From Dryas octopetala (Eukaryota; Streptophyta; Magnoliopsida; Rosales; Rosaceae), in NCBI GenBank assembly GCA_963921425.1, contig OY992832.1, positions 20,744,835-20,808,834 on the forward strand: a DNA stretch of 64,000 bases, given 5' to 3'. The notes beneath the pieces are model-generated. The model did not search any database. It was not told where the DNA came from and worked only from the letters and a program-made list of their open reading frames with translations. The translations under genes and the position numbers were made by a program. Positions 10,371-20,831 of this stretch are shown piece after piece (the stretch's first letter is position 1; every line of letters begins with the position of its first letter).

Positions 10371-11260
10371 CCAAGCAAATAGAAAAAAAAAAAAAAGGTG
10401 GCAGGTGGTTCGGCACTGGTCTGCCAAACCACTGCCACCTTTTTTTTTTTTTTTTTTTTTTTTCTGCTTGGGCGAGAGGTGAGACCACCACCGGTCACCT
10501 CCTCATTTTCTCTCCTCTCTCCATTTCTCTGTCTTGTCTCTAACAGAGCCAAGCTGCTGCCAGCGCCACTCCCGCGTCGCACAGTCGAGCTTCCACCCCG
10601 GAGAAGTGCCCAGCTGCTCCATCGACGATGCGACCAGGCAGTTGGGCGGGCGGGTGTTTGAGCTCAGTGCTGCACAAGGTGGCTGGAAGGAGTTGGAGCC
10701 GGCAGTTGGGCTTCGCGGAGCTTGCAAGAGAGGTGGTGTTGCGGGGAGGTGGAGTTGCGAGAGAGAGAAAGGGAGCTAGGAGAGAGAATGTGACGGGGAG
10801 GTGGTGCTGCCGGGGAAGAGAGAGGGAGGAAGGTGGTGCAGGGAGGGTGCGGGAGAGATGGGCTGGGTGGGTCGGGTGAAACGGGGGGAAGGAGTGAGGT
10901 GGTGCTGCTGCATGCGGGGAGGAGAGAGAGGGATTGAGGAGGGTGGCTGGTGCTGCATGCAGGGAGGTTGGTCGGAGAGGGAAGGGGTTGAGGGGCTGGG
11001 TGGGTTGGGTGGAGGGACTGGCTGGGGGAGGGTTGGAGAAGAAGAAGGAAAAAAAAAAAACAGGGGAAGGGGGGTGTGAACGAGAGAAAAAAGAGAGGGA
11101 AAAAGGGGAGGGTGTGTAATGAAATGAGGGTATTTTGGTAATGGGTTGGGTGTGTGTTGAGAGATTTTGAATTTGAGGTAAGTGTGTGGGGTGTGTAGGA
11201 GAAAAAAAGAAAAAAAGGGTGTGCAAAAAGAAAATAAGGGGTGTGCAAATAGCAGCCCTC
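9973..11260. mobile_element. C/T-rich foldback element with 8-bp TSD
   Basis: The terminal repeats read GAGAGCTACTATTTGCACAC on the left and the complement of GAGGGCTGCTATTTGCACAC on the right. Inverted similarity continues inward for 200 bp or more: C-rich, proline-like sequence on the left faces G-rich sequence on the right. TAAATAAA flanks both ends (9965-9972 and 11261-11268). Eight bases would fit hAT, but the AT-rich site makes the exact length uncertain. The architecture closely parallels the 3.5-5.0 kb element. No transposase is present. It ends about 1.65 kb upstream of the SAP3-like start codon. Confidence 0.75.
10366..10476. repeat. nested hairpin at the element centre
   Basis: CTCGCCCAAGCA (10366-10377) pairs with TGCTTGGGCGAG (10465-10476), and inside it GGTGGCAGGTGG pairs with the CCACTGCCACC arm (10397-10439), separated by A14 and T24 tracts that also pair. 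The result is a nearly continuous 111-base stem-loop with a (TC)n run immediately to its left. Confidence 0.75.
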
Positions 11261-11268
11261 TAAATAAA

Positions 11269-12600
11269 TAGAGTTATTATTGATGATGATGTTATTCTGT
11301 GATTTTTTTTTCATTTTCATCAAACAAAATCACAAAAAAAGAATATGAGCATTTATTATTTACATGTGCAAATAACAGTCACTTTAAAAGGAAAAAATGT
11401 TGGGTAATAGAGTAGGGTGGGCTCACTACTAAAAAGTCTAAAATATTATATTGTTTTAGGTAGAGTCAGATTCAATGTACAAATTTAGCCTATTTAGGTG
11501 TGAGGTCTTATCTTAAAAGACCTGGATGATATTAGTAGTGGATTCTCAATTTATATACTAAAAATTGTGGTGTCACTTTTTTAATATGAGACATCTTTTT
11601 ATATTATTGGCTTGGTATTAAACCACACAACTCTTAAAAAAAAAAAAAACAAGATATGAGCACTACATAAGCATAATGCTCTGTATATTTGTCGGTTCTA
11701 TCATGATACAATTAAGTTTCGATACATGCCAAACATCTTGCAAAACATAAAAAATCTCAATTTTTGTTACGAATGCTTTGTTGTCTTTTTTGGTTTTTCC
11801 TAATGTCAAGCCTCTCTTTTTTTTTTTTATGTTTTTTTTTTTTTTACTCCTCTCATTAGAGAACTAGGTGCAAATTGGATTGGAAATTTCAATTGGAAGT
11901 TTGGAACTCAACTCAGTCCAAAAATGCCTGATTTAGTGATTTTGGCATCGTATATTAAAATTTAAATTTAGAATTATAAAAATTCAAATAATATCTTGTG
12001 AAAATTAAAAAGTTACCTGATGTAGTCCCTACTACTTTACACATCTACGTCGTGACACTTTAATCTAATAAAAAAAAATTAACAATAACATATTAACAAG
12101 TGCTGCAAGCCTGCAACGAATTGTAACTTTCGATGGCCAGCAAGACTGGAAAGTCAAAATCGAGCCGGACCCACACGAAAATGAAATGAGCGGTCTAGAT
12201 TGGCCTAGACCGACCTGGCTGGTCCAAAATGGCGTGGCGATTAAAAAATCAAAGCCTGGCGTGGCTTAAACGGCTTCCAGAAGATTACTAATCTATTATT
12301 CAATTTTTTTTTTGGCAAATGAATCAGAAATTAATTATTTATCATTGAATTGAAAATTTGAATGGTCTGAATAAATCCTTTTTTTGTTGTCTATTTTACT
12401 CGCAATAAGAAAGACTGAGGGGGATTCGAAGAACCAGCGTGTTTGGTAGGAAAGAAAATAAAAAAAAGAGAGAGAGAAAGAAAAGGAAGAGAGAAGCTCT
12501 CTGGAATTTTCTTTCCTTTGAGGACCAGGAATCCCAACCCCAAGGGACCGCCTGGTTTTCCTTTTCTCTTTCTTCTTCTTGTTTTCTTTGTTGCTTTTCC
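11269..12600. other. spacer upstream of the SAP3-like gene
   Basis: Mostly AT-rich. At about 12210-12232 the GC-richer stretch GGTCTAGATTGGCCTAGACC forms a perfect 20-base palindrome, about 690 bp before the SAP start codon. T-runs lie at 11817-11845. Nothing coding was found. Confidence 0.4.
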
Positions 12601-12607
12601 TTTTCTC

Positions 12608-12616
12608 AGTATATAT
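12608..12616 (+). promoter_or_regulatory. TATA-like box of the SAP3-like gene
   Basis: GTATATATT lies about 115 bases before the 5'UTR splice donor at 12726, a plausible distance for a short non-coding first exon. The preceding tract is CT-rich. Confidence 0.4.
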
Positions 12617-12725
12617 TCGCTTTGGCGATTCCCTGGTTTGCCTTCGTTTTCTTCCAAGCTGAGATTTGAAACCCTTTTTAATTCCTTCAATCTAGAGCAT
12701 TAACCATATCAAATTCTCCAAACAG

Positions 12726-12867
12726 GTATATTTGTTTGCTCCTCTTGTGTTTATATCAAGATTAAATTTGCCTTTGAATATCAACGATCTGTATTCAATT
12801 TTCTGAGATGCAGATCCGATTAAATCAATGAATTGATTTTTAAATTTTTGTTTGCGGTTGGTTGCAG
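12726..12867 (+). other. 5'UTR intron of the SAP3-like gene
   Basis: AACAG|GTATAT at 12725/12726 and GGTTGCAG at 12867 are good donor and acceptor sites, 49 bases before the ATG. A leader intron is common in plant SAP genes whose coding sequence is intronless, as here. This is inferred from splice signals only. Confidence 0.6.
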
Positions 12868-12916
12868 ATTTGAGAAATTGAAATCAAAAAGTAAAAATTC
12901 AAAGAAAGAGATCGAG

Positions 12917-13417
12917 ATGGCGGAAGAACATAGATGTCAGGCTCCTCAGCTCTGTGTGAACAACTGCGGCTTCTTCGGGAGTCCGACCACTCAAAACCTG
13001 TGCTCCAAATGCTACCGCGATTTGCAGCTCAAGGAGCAACAACAGCTCGCTCTCAATCAAACCCTAATCTCATCGTCATCGTCCTCCTCCGCTTCTCCGT
13101 CGTCCTCTTGCTCGTTTAAGCCCTCGATTTCCGTGTCCGTCCCGTCGCTGCACGACGACGCTCGGGAGGATGCGCGTGCGGCCGACGCGCGGAAGGAAGA
13201 GAAGGAGGAGGCTGCGGCGGCGACGGCGAACAGGTGCCTGACGTGCAGGCGGCGCGTGGGGTTGACGGGGTTCAAGTGCAGGTGCGGGATGACGTTCTGT
13301 GGGACCCACCGGTACCCGGAGCAGCACGCGTGCGGGTTCGACTTCAGGGGGATGGGGAAGGAGCAGATCGCCAAGGCCAATCCGGTTGTCAAGGCCGAGA
13401 AGCTGCAGAAGATCTGA
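12917..13417 (+). CDS. SAP3: A20/AN1 zinc-finger stress-associated protein, SAP3-like
   Basis: A 166-residue protein in a single coding exon. The N-terminal A20 finger uses C13, C17, C29 and C32 within LCVNNCGFFGSPTTQNLC. The C-terminal AN1 finger uses C107, C110, C121, C123, C128, H131, H137 and C139. Between them lies a serine-rich run (52-64) and an acidic/alanine-rich linker. The start MAEEHRCQ and the end VVKAEKLQKI recall Arabidopsis SAP3 (from memory). Family members modulate abiotic-stress responses, and several bind ubiquitin or act as E3-like factors; that is family knowledge, not visible here. The 3' half of the gene is strikingly GC-rich compared with its surroundings. Confidence 0.93.
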   Translation: MAEEHRCQAPQLCVNNCGFFGSPTTQNLCSKCYRDLQLKEQQQLALNQTLISSSSSSSASPSSSCSFKPSISVSVPSLHDDAREDARAADARKEEKEEAAAATANRCLTCRRRVGLTGFKCRCGMTFCGTHRYPEQHACGFDFRGMGKEQIAKANPVVKAEKLQKI

Positions 13418-14985
13418 GGCTGAGAGACCAACGACCAGGGGTATAATGGTCTTTTTATCTTTTAGTTGTTTGGGAAAACCCGAAGTTACGCGGGTTTGTC
13501 GGCAGTGGTGTCGTAACTGTCGTCGGATTGTGTTTCGTGGTCTTTGTAAATTTATCCATAATTTAATGTTTACCGCTTTTTTTATTATTTATTATTTATT
13601 TATTTTTATGTCTTGTTTATAATTCAGTCAAAAGGTTTCAACCTCCTCCGCAAGAAAAAATAAAAAGAAAAAGAAAGGAAATATGAGTTAAATGGAATTG
13701 AAGACTTGCAGTAAAGAACAAAATTAGAAAATGAAAAAAATTAGATGATAGTCAATTGTCAAAGGGGCACCTCATTATTAAGATAAGATAATGAACGTGG
13801 AGACTAAGGGTAGGTTGAGTGGGTTCATGCTGAGTTTTCATTATAATAATTGGTTTTGAGTTAAATATGTCAACTTATTATGAGGCTTGAAATGAGAGAT
13901 ACTTACATCAGGTATGTCCAATTATTAACATATTTTGAGAAAAATGTGTTATCCATTAAATGAGTGATACGTACACTTAAGTTCCTTAGATGAGCGCTAC
14001 TGCTTAAAATAGACTTGAGATCTTGTAAATATTATGAATAAGAGGTCATCTTCCTAATAATATGAATTCGTCATTTATTAAGGTTTTCAGCCTAATAATT
14101 CTATAATTTGTTTGATATGTATTTTCTTTTCTAATGATCAATTCTTTCATATAAATCAACACATGTCAACTTGTGGTATTTATTGTCTATCAATTTTCAT
14201 ATAAAAGAGCCAAGCATTGTTCAAGTATTTATTGTCCATCAATTTTCTTTTTGACGTTAATGTGTAAATTTGCAGAAGGACTGAAGGACGTGATAAGGGA
14301 TTAGGGAAAGAGGAAAAGAATAATGACAAAACAAAATTCCGTAAAGATTTTGCGGAGAATTTTATCATCTTCTGGGGTTGGGGATGGTTTAATTATAGGT
14401 TTTTTGTTGTGGAAGAAATCAACCACCAATGAATACTGCTAAGTGCTTAGGGAGTTAGGGTCACCGCAATATGTTCCCCTATTTGGCCCAAACTTTCTGC
14501 TCTTGGGCTTCTTCGAGTTGAGCAAAGGGTTTTTGGGCTCTTATTTTAGTGATGCTCGAGCTCGAGCTAGGTGTATTTTATCCATTTGATGCTTTAGTTT
14601 ACACTAAAATACTGGCTACCTTCAGCTTTATATTTCTTTTCGCATCGATCAAGATAATTTTTAAAGAGTGATCTAAAAAATGAACCATTAGGATTATGAG
14701 ACTATGCTACAAGATTTAAGGGAAAAAAAAAAAGTAAAAAGAGAAGGTAAGTAACATTCCTTATTAGTGTAAACCTTACACTTTATTTTATATTATCTTC
14801 CGCTACATGTTGATGTGTTAGATACCAACGCGCCCAACTTTGACACTATTTCGGGTTTGGGATGTGAAAATTACAATGACAAAATATCGTGTGTTTTAAG
14901 ATAACTTATATTGGACAATGCATGAATTATATTAGACTATACAAAATAGGTAACTATCATATTGATATCGAAGGAGATTCAAAGA
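13418..14985. other. 3' flank and spacer
   Basis: Includes the SAP 3' untranslated region. A direct repeat of GTATTTATTGTCYATCAATTT occurs near 14176 and 14225. No genes or bounded elements were seen. Confidence 0.35.
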
Positions 14986-14994
14986 TTGTAATAT

Positions 14995-15164
14995 GGATAA
15001 TGCTAGAGAGATCATATCATTGTACCACATTTGTGGTACCATATGATGTGGCTTCCTAGCCACCCTTGACCCTTTCCTCTCTCTCTCTAGCAAGGGTGAC
15101 TAGGAAGCCACATCATGTAGTACCACAAGTGTAGTACAATGACCTGGTCCCCCTAACATTACCC
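14995..15164. mobile_element. MULE-type MITE copy 1, 170 bp
   Basis: A near-complete hairpin: GTGGCTTCCTAGCCACCCTTG near 15049 faces its complement near 15084-15104. The ends are GGATAATGCTAG and the complement of GGGTAATGTTAG. The flanks TTGTAATAT (14986-14994) and TTATAATAT (15165-15173) are a 9-bp duplication with one mismatch. Confidence 0.8.
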
Positions 15165-15211
15165 TTATAATATAGTATGATCGAGAAAACAACAATATGC
15201 ATTTAAGGTTT

Positions 15212-15391
15212 TGGTAATGCTCGAGAGGACCATGTCATTATACAACATTTATGGTACCACATGATGTGGCTTCCTAGTCACCCTTGATCTCTTCCCCTCT
15301 CTCTCAAGGGTGGCTAGGAAGCCATATCATGTGGTACCACAAATGTGATACCACAAATGTGATACAATGACAGTTTCCCCTAGCATTACCC
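15212..15391. mobile_element. MULE-type MITE copy 2, 180 bp
   Basis: The same hairpin family as the element 47 bp upstream, in the same arrangement, with ends TGGTAATGCTCG and the complement of GGGTAATGCTAG. Flanks TTAAGGTTT (15203-15211) and TTAAAGTTT (15392-15400) differ at one base. The right arm carries an extra internal duplication of ACCACAAATGTGAT near 15336-15363. Confidence 0.8.
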
Positions 15392-15450
15392 TTAAAGTTT
15401 AGTTTAGTGGATACTTTTTATGTTGAATAATTGCATGGCAGTTTAGTTTA

Positions 15451-15760
15451 GGTTTAAATTTTGTTTTTACCAACTATAGTTTTTAGTTGATTCACATTTT
15501 ACCACCCAGATATTTATTTGTCTCGCTCTACCACTTAGAACTATTTTCTGTCCATTCTGTCACCCAAACCATCAAAAATGTTGATATGGCAGAGGTATTT
15601 TTGTCACCAATATTAATAGATTAGCTACGAAATAGACCAAAAAAAAAAGGTAAAGTAAGACACAAGAAATAGTTGTAAGTGGTAAAGTGAAAAAAATAAA
15701 TATCTAGATGGTAAAGTAGGAATCAACTAAAATTATAGGTGGTAAAAACACAATTAAGCA
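15451..15760. mobile_element. MULE-like inverted-repeat element, 310 bp
   Basis: The arms are about 110 bp. TTTTTACCAACTATAGTTTT near 15463 faces the complement of AAAATTATAGGTGGTAAAAA near 15729. TTTAGTTTA flanks both ends exactly (15442-15450 and 15761-15769). It lies directly beside the two MITEs, so three 9-bp-TSD insertions fall within 0.8 kb. Confidence 0.8.
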
Positions 15761-16034
15761 TTTAGTTTATGCATTAGTTTGGTAGGCGTAAAGCCAAGAA
15801 AGATAGTTTTTAGCAAATTTGCAATTGGATGCTCCAATGTTTAATTTGGGCCCATAATATATTGATTCAAAAGAAATAATAAGGAGATCAGTCAAATAAT
15901 ACTTGTTTTTTAGGACAAAACAACATTTTAAGATTGGTTTACTTTTCCTACTAGTATTAAGTTTTGAGTGTTTACTATTTAAACTCTTGTTTTTAGGGTT
16001 TTGTTTCTTAACTTTTATCAAATTTAGTAAAACT

Positions 16035-16400
16035 TTGAGATAATTAGGCTTAGGTCATTTAGAAAAATAATTTTTAAACGGAAACGGGGAGTGTTTTAAA
16101 ATTTATAAGAAATTTTTTTTATTCATAATAAAGTCTTTTTAATTTATAAAAAACTCATTTTAATTCATAATAAAGTTCTCCTCCCCCAATTTGAAGGGTA
16201 TTTCCCCTCCTAGGGTATATAGAGTAGGCTTTATAGAGACTGCATGTTAGGTTTTAACTTCGGAATTTTGGACGTCCAAAATCTCGAAGTTAAACCCTAA
16301 CATAAAGTTGTCAAAAAAGAAAAATAAAAAGACTTGATTAAAAACTCTAAAACACTATCGGTATTAGTTTTAAAAAGACTCATAAAATAGACTAAACTCT
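16035..16400 (+). repeat. dispersed repeat, copy A
   Basis: Matches 54718-55025 in the same orientation. Shared blocks include GAGATAATTAG, TTTGAAGGGTATTTCCCCTC and AAAAATAAAAAGACTT, in the same order. The right side continues to about 16557 (AAACGGGGCCGTA), which resembles a hAT-like terminus. Probably a degraded DNA transposon. Confidence 0.6.
16244..16303. repeat. near-perfect 60-base hairpin
   Basis: ATGTTAGGTTTTAACTTCG faces CGAAGTTAAACCCTAACAT around a central TTTTGGACGTCCAAAA palindrome. It lies within the dispersed repeat; the copy at 54.9 kb has lost the left arm. Confidence 0.75.
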
Positions 16401-17818
16401 AATTTTTTTTATTTTTTTTTTCATTTTAGTGAATTTCAGTTCTTAAATTTGATACTTATTTATTTTTTTTTTACCAAACACCAAAACTGCTGTGGGTGAT
16501 TGAGAATTGTCATCTACAGCAGTTTTTGGGTCCTCCACAACAATCTCAAACGGGGCCGTAGTTAGGGATTCTTTAACTTGTTAGAGGTACCTAGTGGTTT
16601 TTGTTTAGGAGAAAAGCATGTAGATATATTCTTCTCCTAATAATAGATTAATAAGTATATCTTCATGAAGTCTCTGAATAATCTTTTCATCTCTCCAATT
16701 TGCCTATTAATTATATGCACCATGAGAGGTACATTGAGCACATCCACAACTTTGTCTTTCAATGGCTAGCTACAACTTACAAGGTGATGCGAGCTCTCTG
16801 CTAACCTATCAAAATTTATTGGGCAATTAAGATATAGTAGACTAAAGTTATGAGTCATTTTCTATAGGAATAATGGATACCATTCTAAAGTTGACCTATA
16901 GATCTAATGTCTTTCTTGACCTTGAATAATGAATGCCCTTGAGCTAACCCACTCCATACGATAGGCTTTACATGCCACAAAATATTCCAAAAAATAAAAA
17001 AATTTACAATATAAAACACTCACACCTAATCATTTCTTCTCAAAATGCTAGCCAACAATGGGGAAAATTTGGTTGAAAGATTCCTTGGTTGACTCAGGCA
17101 TGAGGTTGATTACTTGATTCATTGGTGTTGTCATGTGGCCCCCACCATAAATATTTGTATGATTTAATTTAATTGTATAATATTATGATCTCTAATATTA
17201 CTAGAGAGTAGAGGGGTCTACCTTATAAATTAATGGTCCAAACTCCAAAGGCAGAGCAAAATATATCTTTTTCACAAAAAGAGGTTGGACCCTGCGTCAC
17301 CCTCTGTGGCTGTCTCTCTTCCTCCCCAATGGCATCTAATATATTAAGTTATTAACATGCATGTTTGTAACAAAGGACCACCAAGTGGGGTCGTATCTCT
17401 TATGCTTGGATTTGCTATTTTCATCTTCTTCACGTTTCTATATATTAGATGTACCAATTATTATTCTAATTTTTTAAATCTTAATTGATGTGATCATGTT
17501 TTATTTATTCATATATAGATTTATATTCCGAGACTCACTATTTATAACGGACAACGCTATTTGGTCTAATTTTTATTTCCTAATTTTGTTTTTTTTTTGT
17601 TTTTTTTCCAACTTATATGTTATTCTTACATTAGTTCTATATTATTCTTAATAATTTTTTAACACAATAAGATGATACACATATCAAAAATAACTTTCAT
17701 GTAATTGGGTATATACATATTTGTCGAGAAAATCTTCCACTTGACACTTTCTAGTATTATTATTATTATTTTAATTGGCCAGGATACTTCTAGTATGATT
17801 GAGTGTTAGAATTTGTAT

Positions 17819-17839
17819 AAGATTTTTTTTGCTATAAAA
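17819..17839. mobile_element. possible micro-insertion
   Basis: AATTTGTAT repeats at 17810-17818 and 17840-17848 around a T-run plus GCTATAAAA. The flanking repeat is only 9 bases and the insert has both T and A runs, so the call is weak. Confidence 0.35.
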
Positions 17840-17954
17840 AATTTGTATGATTTTGTCAAAGGCTATTAAATTAATTCAGATTATTGACCACCAAATTAGC
17901 AAACCTGGCTATTACATCCTTCCCTGGTTATTATCAACATGTCAATTATTGAGT

Positions 17955-17968
17955 TAAAAAAAATATAT
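17955..17968 (+). mobile_element. micro-insertion, 10-bp flanking repeat
   Basis: TAAAAAAAATATAT lies between two exact copies of ATTATTGAGT (17945-17954 and 17969-17978). The AT-rich context makes chance more likely than at other sites. Confidence 0.45.
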
Positions 17969-18672
17969 ATTATTGAGTGAAATGAGTTATGACCATCCAA
18001 CTCTCCACAACATCCTTCCCTGGCTATTACGAATATGTCAATTATAAAACATACATCTTAAAGTTGAAGTTTAGATCTGATAGAAAATAGTCAAATACAG
18101 CTAATTAAGATCTCATGTGGCTTCTCTTTTGGGAAGAATATTAAAATTTTCCAATTTTAAAGTTCTTCACAACAAAAACCCACACATTGAATTGTTTATC
18201 TACAAACAAAACCCTAGAAGTGTATTTCACATAAAAAAGAGTCAATTGTTTTGTTCTAGTACAACATTGTTAAAACAAATATGACTCCCATGTCTATAAG
18301 CTTCATTAAGAAAAGATTTTGTGGAATTTATTTTGGTGAGTTTTACTACTATTATTGAAAATATGGAAACAGTTTTTGTTGAAAATACATGCAACTAGAA
18401 ACCTTAAACCTAAACTATATCCTTACTAATACTAATAGTTCCTATGTTCGCGCACACATACATACACTCACGTTATATTTTTCAAAAAAGAATTATATTT
18501 ACATTATTTTCAAATTATTTTTCTTATAGAAACAAACTATTGATTTTTTATGGAAAAATATTTTGTTAGTTAACTATTAATTATGTTGATTTTCTTAATA
18601 TAACTTTTTTCTCTTATATTTTTTTCCCCTTTTCTTTTTAGCCTTCTAAGCATATGATGTGAGTTCTTAGTT

Positions 18673-18687
18673 TTTTTTTTGGTCGGA
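18673..18687 (-). mobile_element. micro-insertion with perfect 17-bp duplication
   Basis: Fifteen bases, T8-GGTCGGA, stand between two exact copies of GATGTGAGTTCTTAGTT (18656-18672 and 18688-18704). On the minus strand the insert reads TCCGACC then A8. This is the cleanest example in the window and lies about 130 bp upstream of the GT29 TATA box. Confidence 0.75.
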
Positions 18688-18820
18688 GATGTGAGTTCTT
18701 AGTTAGATAAATAAAAAACCTAATCTAACAAAAAGAAAAATTCTAAGCTCATATGGACCCACTCCAAATCCCACCCATCCCACACATCATTGTTTTCATC
18801 TGCAAAGGCTAAAAGCAGCC

Positions 18821-18827
18821 TATAAAT
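18821..18827 (+). promoter_or_regulatory. TATA box of the GT29 gene
   Basis: TATAAAT is followed about 30 bases later by a likely transcription start in a purine-rich stretch. That would give an ~800-base leader before the main ATG. A potential leader intron (donor GTGAGC at 18919, acceptor TTCAG ending at 19170) would shorten it. Confidence 0.5.
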
Positions 18828-19177
18828 TCCTTCCCATTACAAGGAGAGACCATGCTTCCACTGCTCCACACAACACTACAACAGCATTCACTAACAAATC
18901 CAAAATCAGACCTTTCAAGTGAGCAATAAAGTTCACTGCTTTGCAGTTTGCATTGCATTGCACTACAATATATATATACCAGTGCCCAGTGGTCAATATT
19001 TTACTCTATTTCACTCCATTGTATATATTTGCATTCTCACCAAGTCCCCAGAGAACCCAAACCACCTTTCAAATAAGAGTATAAGACCCACACCAGCAAG
19101 CTCAAGGCTCAAGCTTTCCCCTAGATCATGGGGTTTTTTTTTTTTTATTTACTTGGTTTCTCCAATTCAGCTCTTCA

Positions 19178-19363
19178 ATGGCGACTCTCAATCTCTTCCA
19201 AGTCCAAACCCCACATACCCTTTTGCAGCTTAGCTCCATCTTCCACCACTTGAGCTACTTACCCACTTCTTCAATCTTTGTTAGTATCATGAAATTCCCA
19301 TTTCTCAACCATACTCCACATCCAGATTCCACTCCCATTTTCATTTCATTGCCTCCTTTTTGA
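19178..19363 (+). promoter_or_regulatory. upstream ORF in the GT29 leader
   Basis: An ATG-initiated frame of 61 residues beginning MATLNLFQ ends 298 bases before the main ATG. It starts 8 bases after a possible acceptor (19170), so it would open the leader's second exon if that intron is real. The ATG has G at +4 but not a purine at -3, a moderate context. Nothing in the peptide is recognisable. Confidence 0.4.
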
Positions 19364-19661
19364 TCTGTTGTTCCTCACATGAAAAACCCATTTGTCTAAC
19401 CCAATCCCACACACCCAATTTCACTCTCACTCGCACTCAACACCAGTCCTCAACAAAATCCCAGATGCAAATCTGTTTTTCTTCTCATACCCCATTTCCC
19501 AATTCTTCTTAAACCTCACTTGTTTCTCTCTCCGAATGCCAAAATTTCTAGGAAACCAAAATGAACCCAATACACAGCAGAGCTTCAAGATCTGTAGGCT
19601 CAACTATTGGCCACCTTTAGCGACACCCATCAGCCCCTTTAACGATTTGCTCATTCTGCCA

Positions 19662-20831
19662 ATGAAGCGCTCGGTCCGTCCATTATTTAGCCTTCTTCTG
19701 CTCATTGTGTTCGCTGCCACGCTGAGCTGTCGAACTGCAGTCCGTCATAGCTTGAGCTCAATTGAGCTCGAAAAGAAGGCACTTGTCCAACCACCAAAGC
19801 CAGTGTTCAATGCTACTCTGCTCAAATTCGCTGCCGTTGATGTGGGTGCAGCACAGGCCAAGCAAGAAATAGAGCAACTGTTGGAGGGTAACTTTGCAAG
19901 TCTTGGACGGTATAGGACTTTTGCTTCCTGGAGAAGATTCAATCACCATGATGTCAGAGCGAGGTCCTCCATAGGCTTACCGGTAATGCTCCGCTCCCCT
20001 CAATTCTATCGTTATTGGTTGGATTTTAGGAGAGTTTTGAGTGACTGGTCAAGAAACAGGCGGTTTCAGCCTGATATTATGTTGGATTTAGTTAGACTTG
20101 TTAGGCATCCCATTGATAGGCACAATGGTTTGGTGGATTCGGAACAACAACAACGTTACTCGTCGTGTGCAGTTGTTGGGAATAGTGGGATTTTGTTGAA
20201 GAGTAATTATGGAGATCTAATTGATAGTCATGAGGTGGTTATTCGATTGAACAATGCGAGGATAGAGAGTTTTAAGAGCAAAGTTGGGTCGAAAACGAGC
20301 ATTTCGTTTGTAAATAGTAATATTTTGCATCTTTGTGCTAGGAGAGAAGGTTGTTTTTGCCACCCTTATGGACATAATGTGCCTATGGTTATGTACATTT
20401 GTCAACCGATACATTTCTTTGATTTCACGGTATGCAATATATCCCACAAAGCACCTTTGCTTGTGACTGATCCTCAGTTTGATGTGTTGTCTGCGAGGAT
20501 AGTTAAGTATTATTCACTGAAAAGGTTTGTGGAGGATACAGGGAAGTCGTTGGATGATTGGGGGGCTGTTCATGATGGTGCTATGTTCCATTACTCTTCT
20601 GGTATGCAAGCTGTTATGCTCGCTTTGGGAATTTGTGACAAGGTTAGTATATTTGGATTTGGGAAGTCAGATTCGGCTAAGCATCATTATCATACAAATC
20701 AGAAGGCTGAGCTTCGGTTGCACGATTATGAGGCGGAGTATGCTTTCTATCATGATCTGGTTGAGAGACCACAGGTAATACCGTTCATTTCAGACAAGTT
20801 CAAGATTCCTCCTGTGGTTCTATATCAATGA
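19662..20831 (+). CDS. GALT29A: GT29 sialyltransferase-like glycosyltransferase, GALT29A-like
   Basis: A 389-residue intronless type II membrane protein. The short cytosolic MKRSVRP is followed by a membrane anchor at about 7-26, then a stem and a lumenal GT29 domain. The sialylmotif L lies at about 168-213 ([11 protein letters not shown]), motif S at 308-333 ([16 protein letters not shown]), motif III at 341-344 (HYHT region) and motif VS as HDYEAE at 354-359. N50-A-T is a potential N-glycosylation site. The start and end match my memory of Arabidopsis GALT29A, a Golgi beta-1,6-galactosyltransferase acting on arabinogalactan-protein glycans. Plants lack sialic acid, so galactosyl transfer is the more likely role. 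An in-frame ATG at 19536 would add 42 residues ahead of the anchor; the MKRS start suits the family better. Confidence 0.88.
   Translation: MKRSVRPLFSLLLLIVFAATLSCRTAVRHSLSSIELEKKALVQPPKPVFNATLLKFAAVDVGAAQAKQEIEQLLEGNFASLGRYRTFASWRRFNHHDVRARSSIGLPVMLRSPQFYRYWLDFRRVLSDWSRNRRFQPDIMLDLVRLVRHPIDRHNGLVDSEQQQRYSSCAVVGNSGILLKSNYGDLIDSHEVVIRLNNARIESFKSKVGSKTSISFVNSNILHLCARREGCFCHPYGHNVPMVMYICQPIHFFDFTVCNISHKAPLLVTDPQFDVLSARIVKYYSLKRFVEDTGKSLDDWGAVHDGAMFHYSSGMQAVMLALGICDKVSIFGFGKSDSAKHHYHTNQKAELRLHDYEAEYAFYHDLVERPQVIPFISDKFKIPPVVLYQ

Larger units (their letters stand above)
16560..18820. other. long AT-rich spacer
   Basis: No coding sequence was seen. It holds three micro-insertion candidates (17819, 17955 and 18673) and many AT-rich runs. 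Confidence 0.35.

Noticed and set aside
10007-11323. Several 70-230 residue proline- or glycine-rich frames
   Set aside because: Same reason: the C-rich and G-rich halves are inverted copies within a foldback element.
19392-19661. 90-residue N-terminal extension of the GT29 protein
   Set aside because: It has no ATG before 19536 and would bury the membrane anchor. The MKRS start fits the family.
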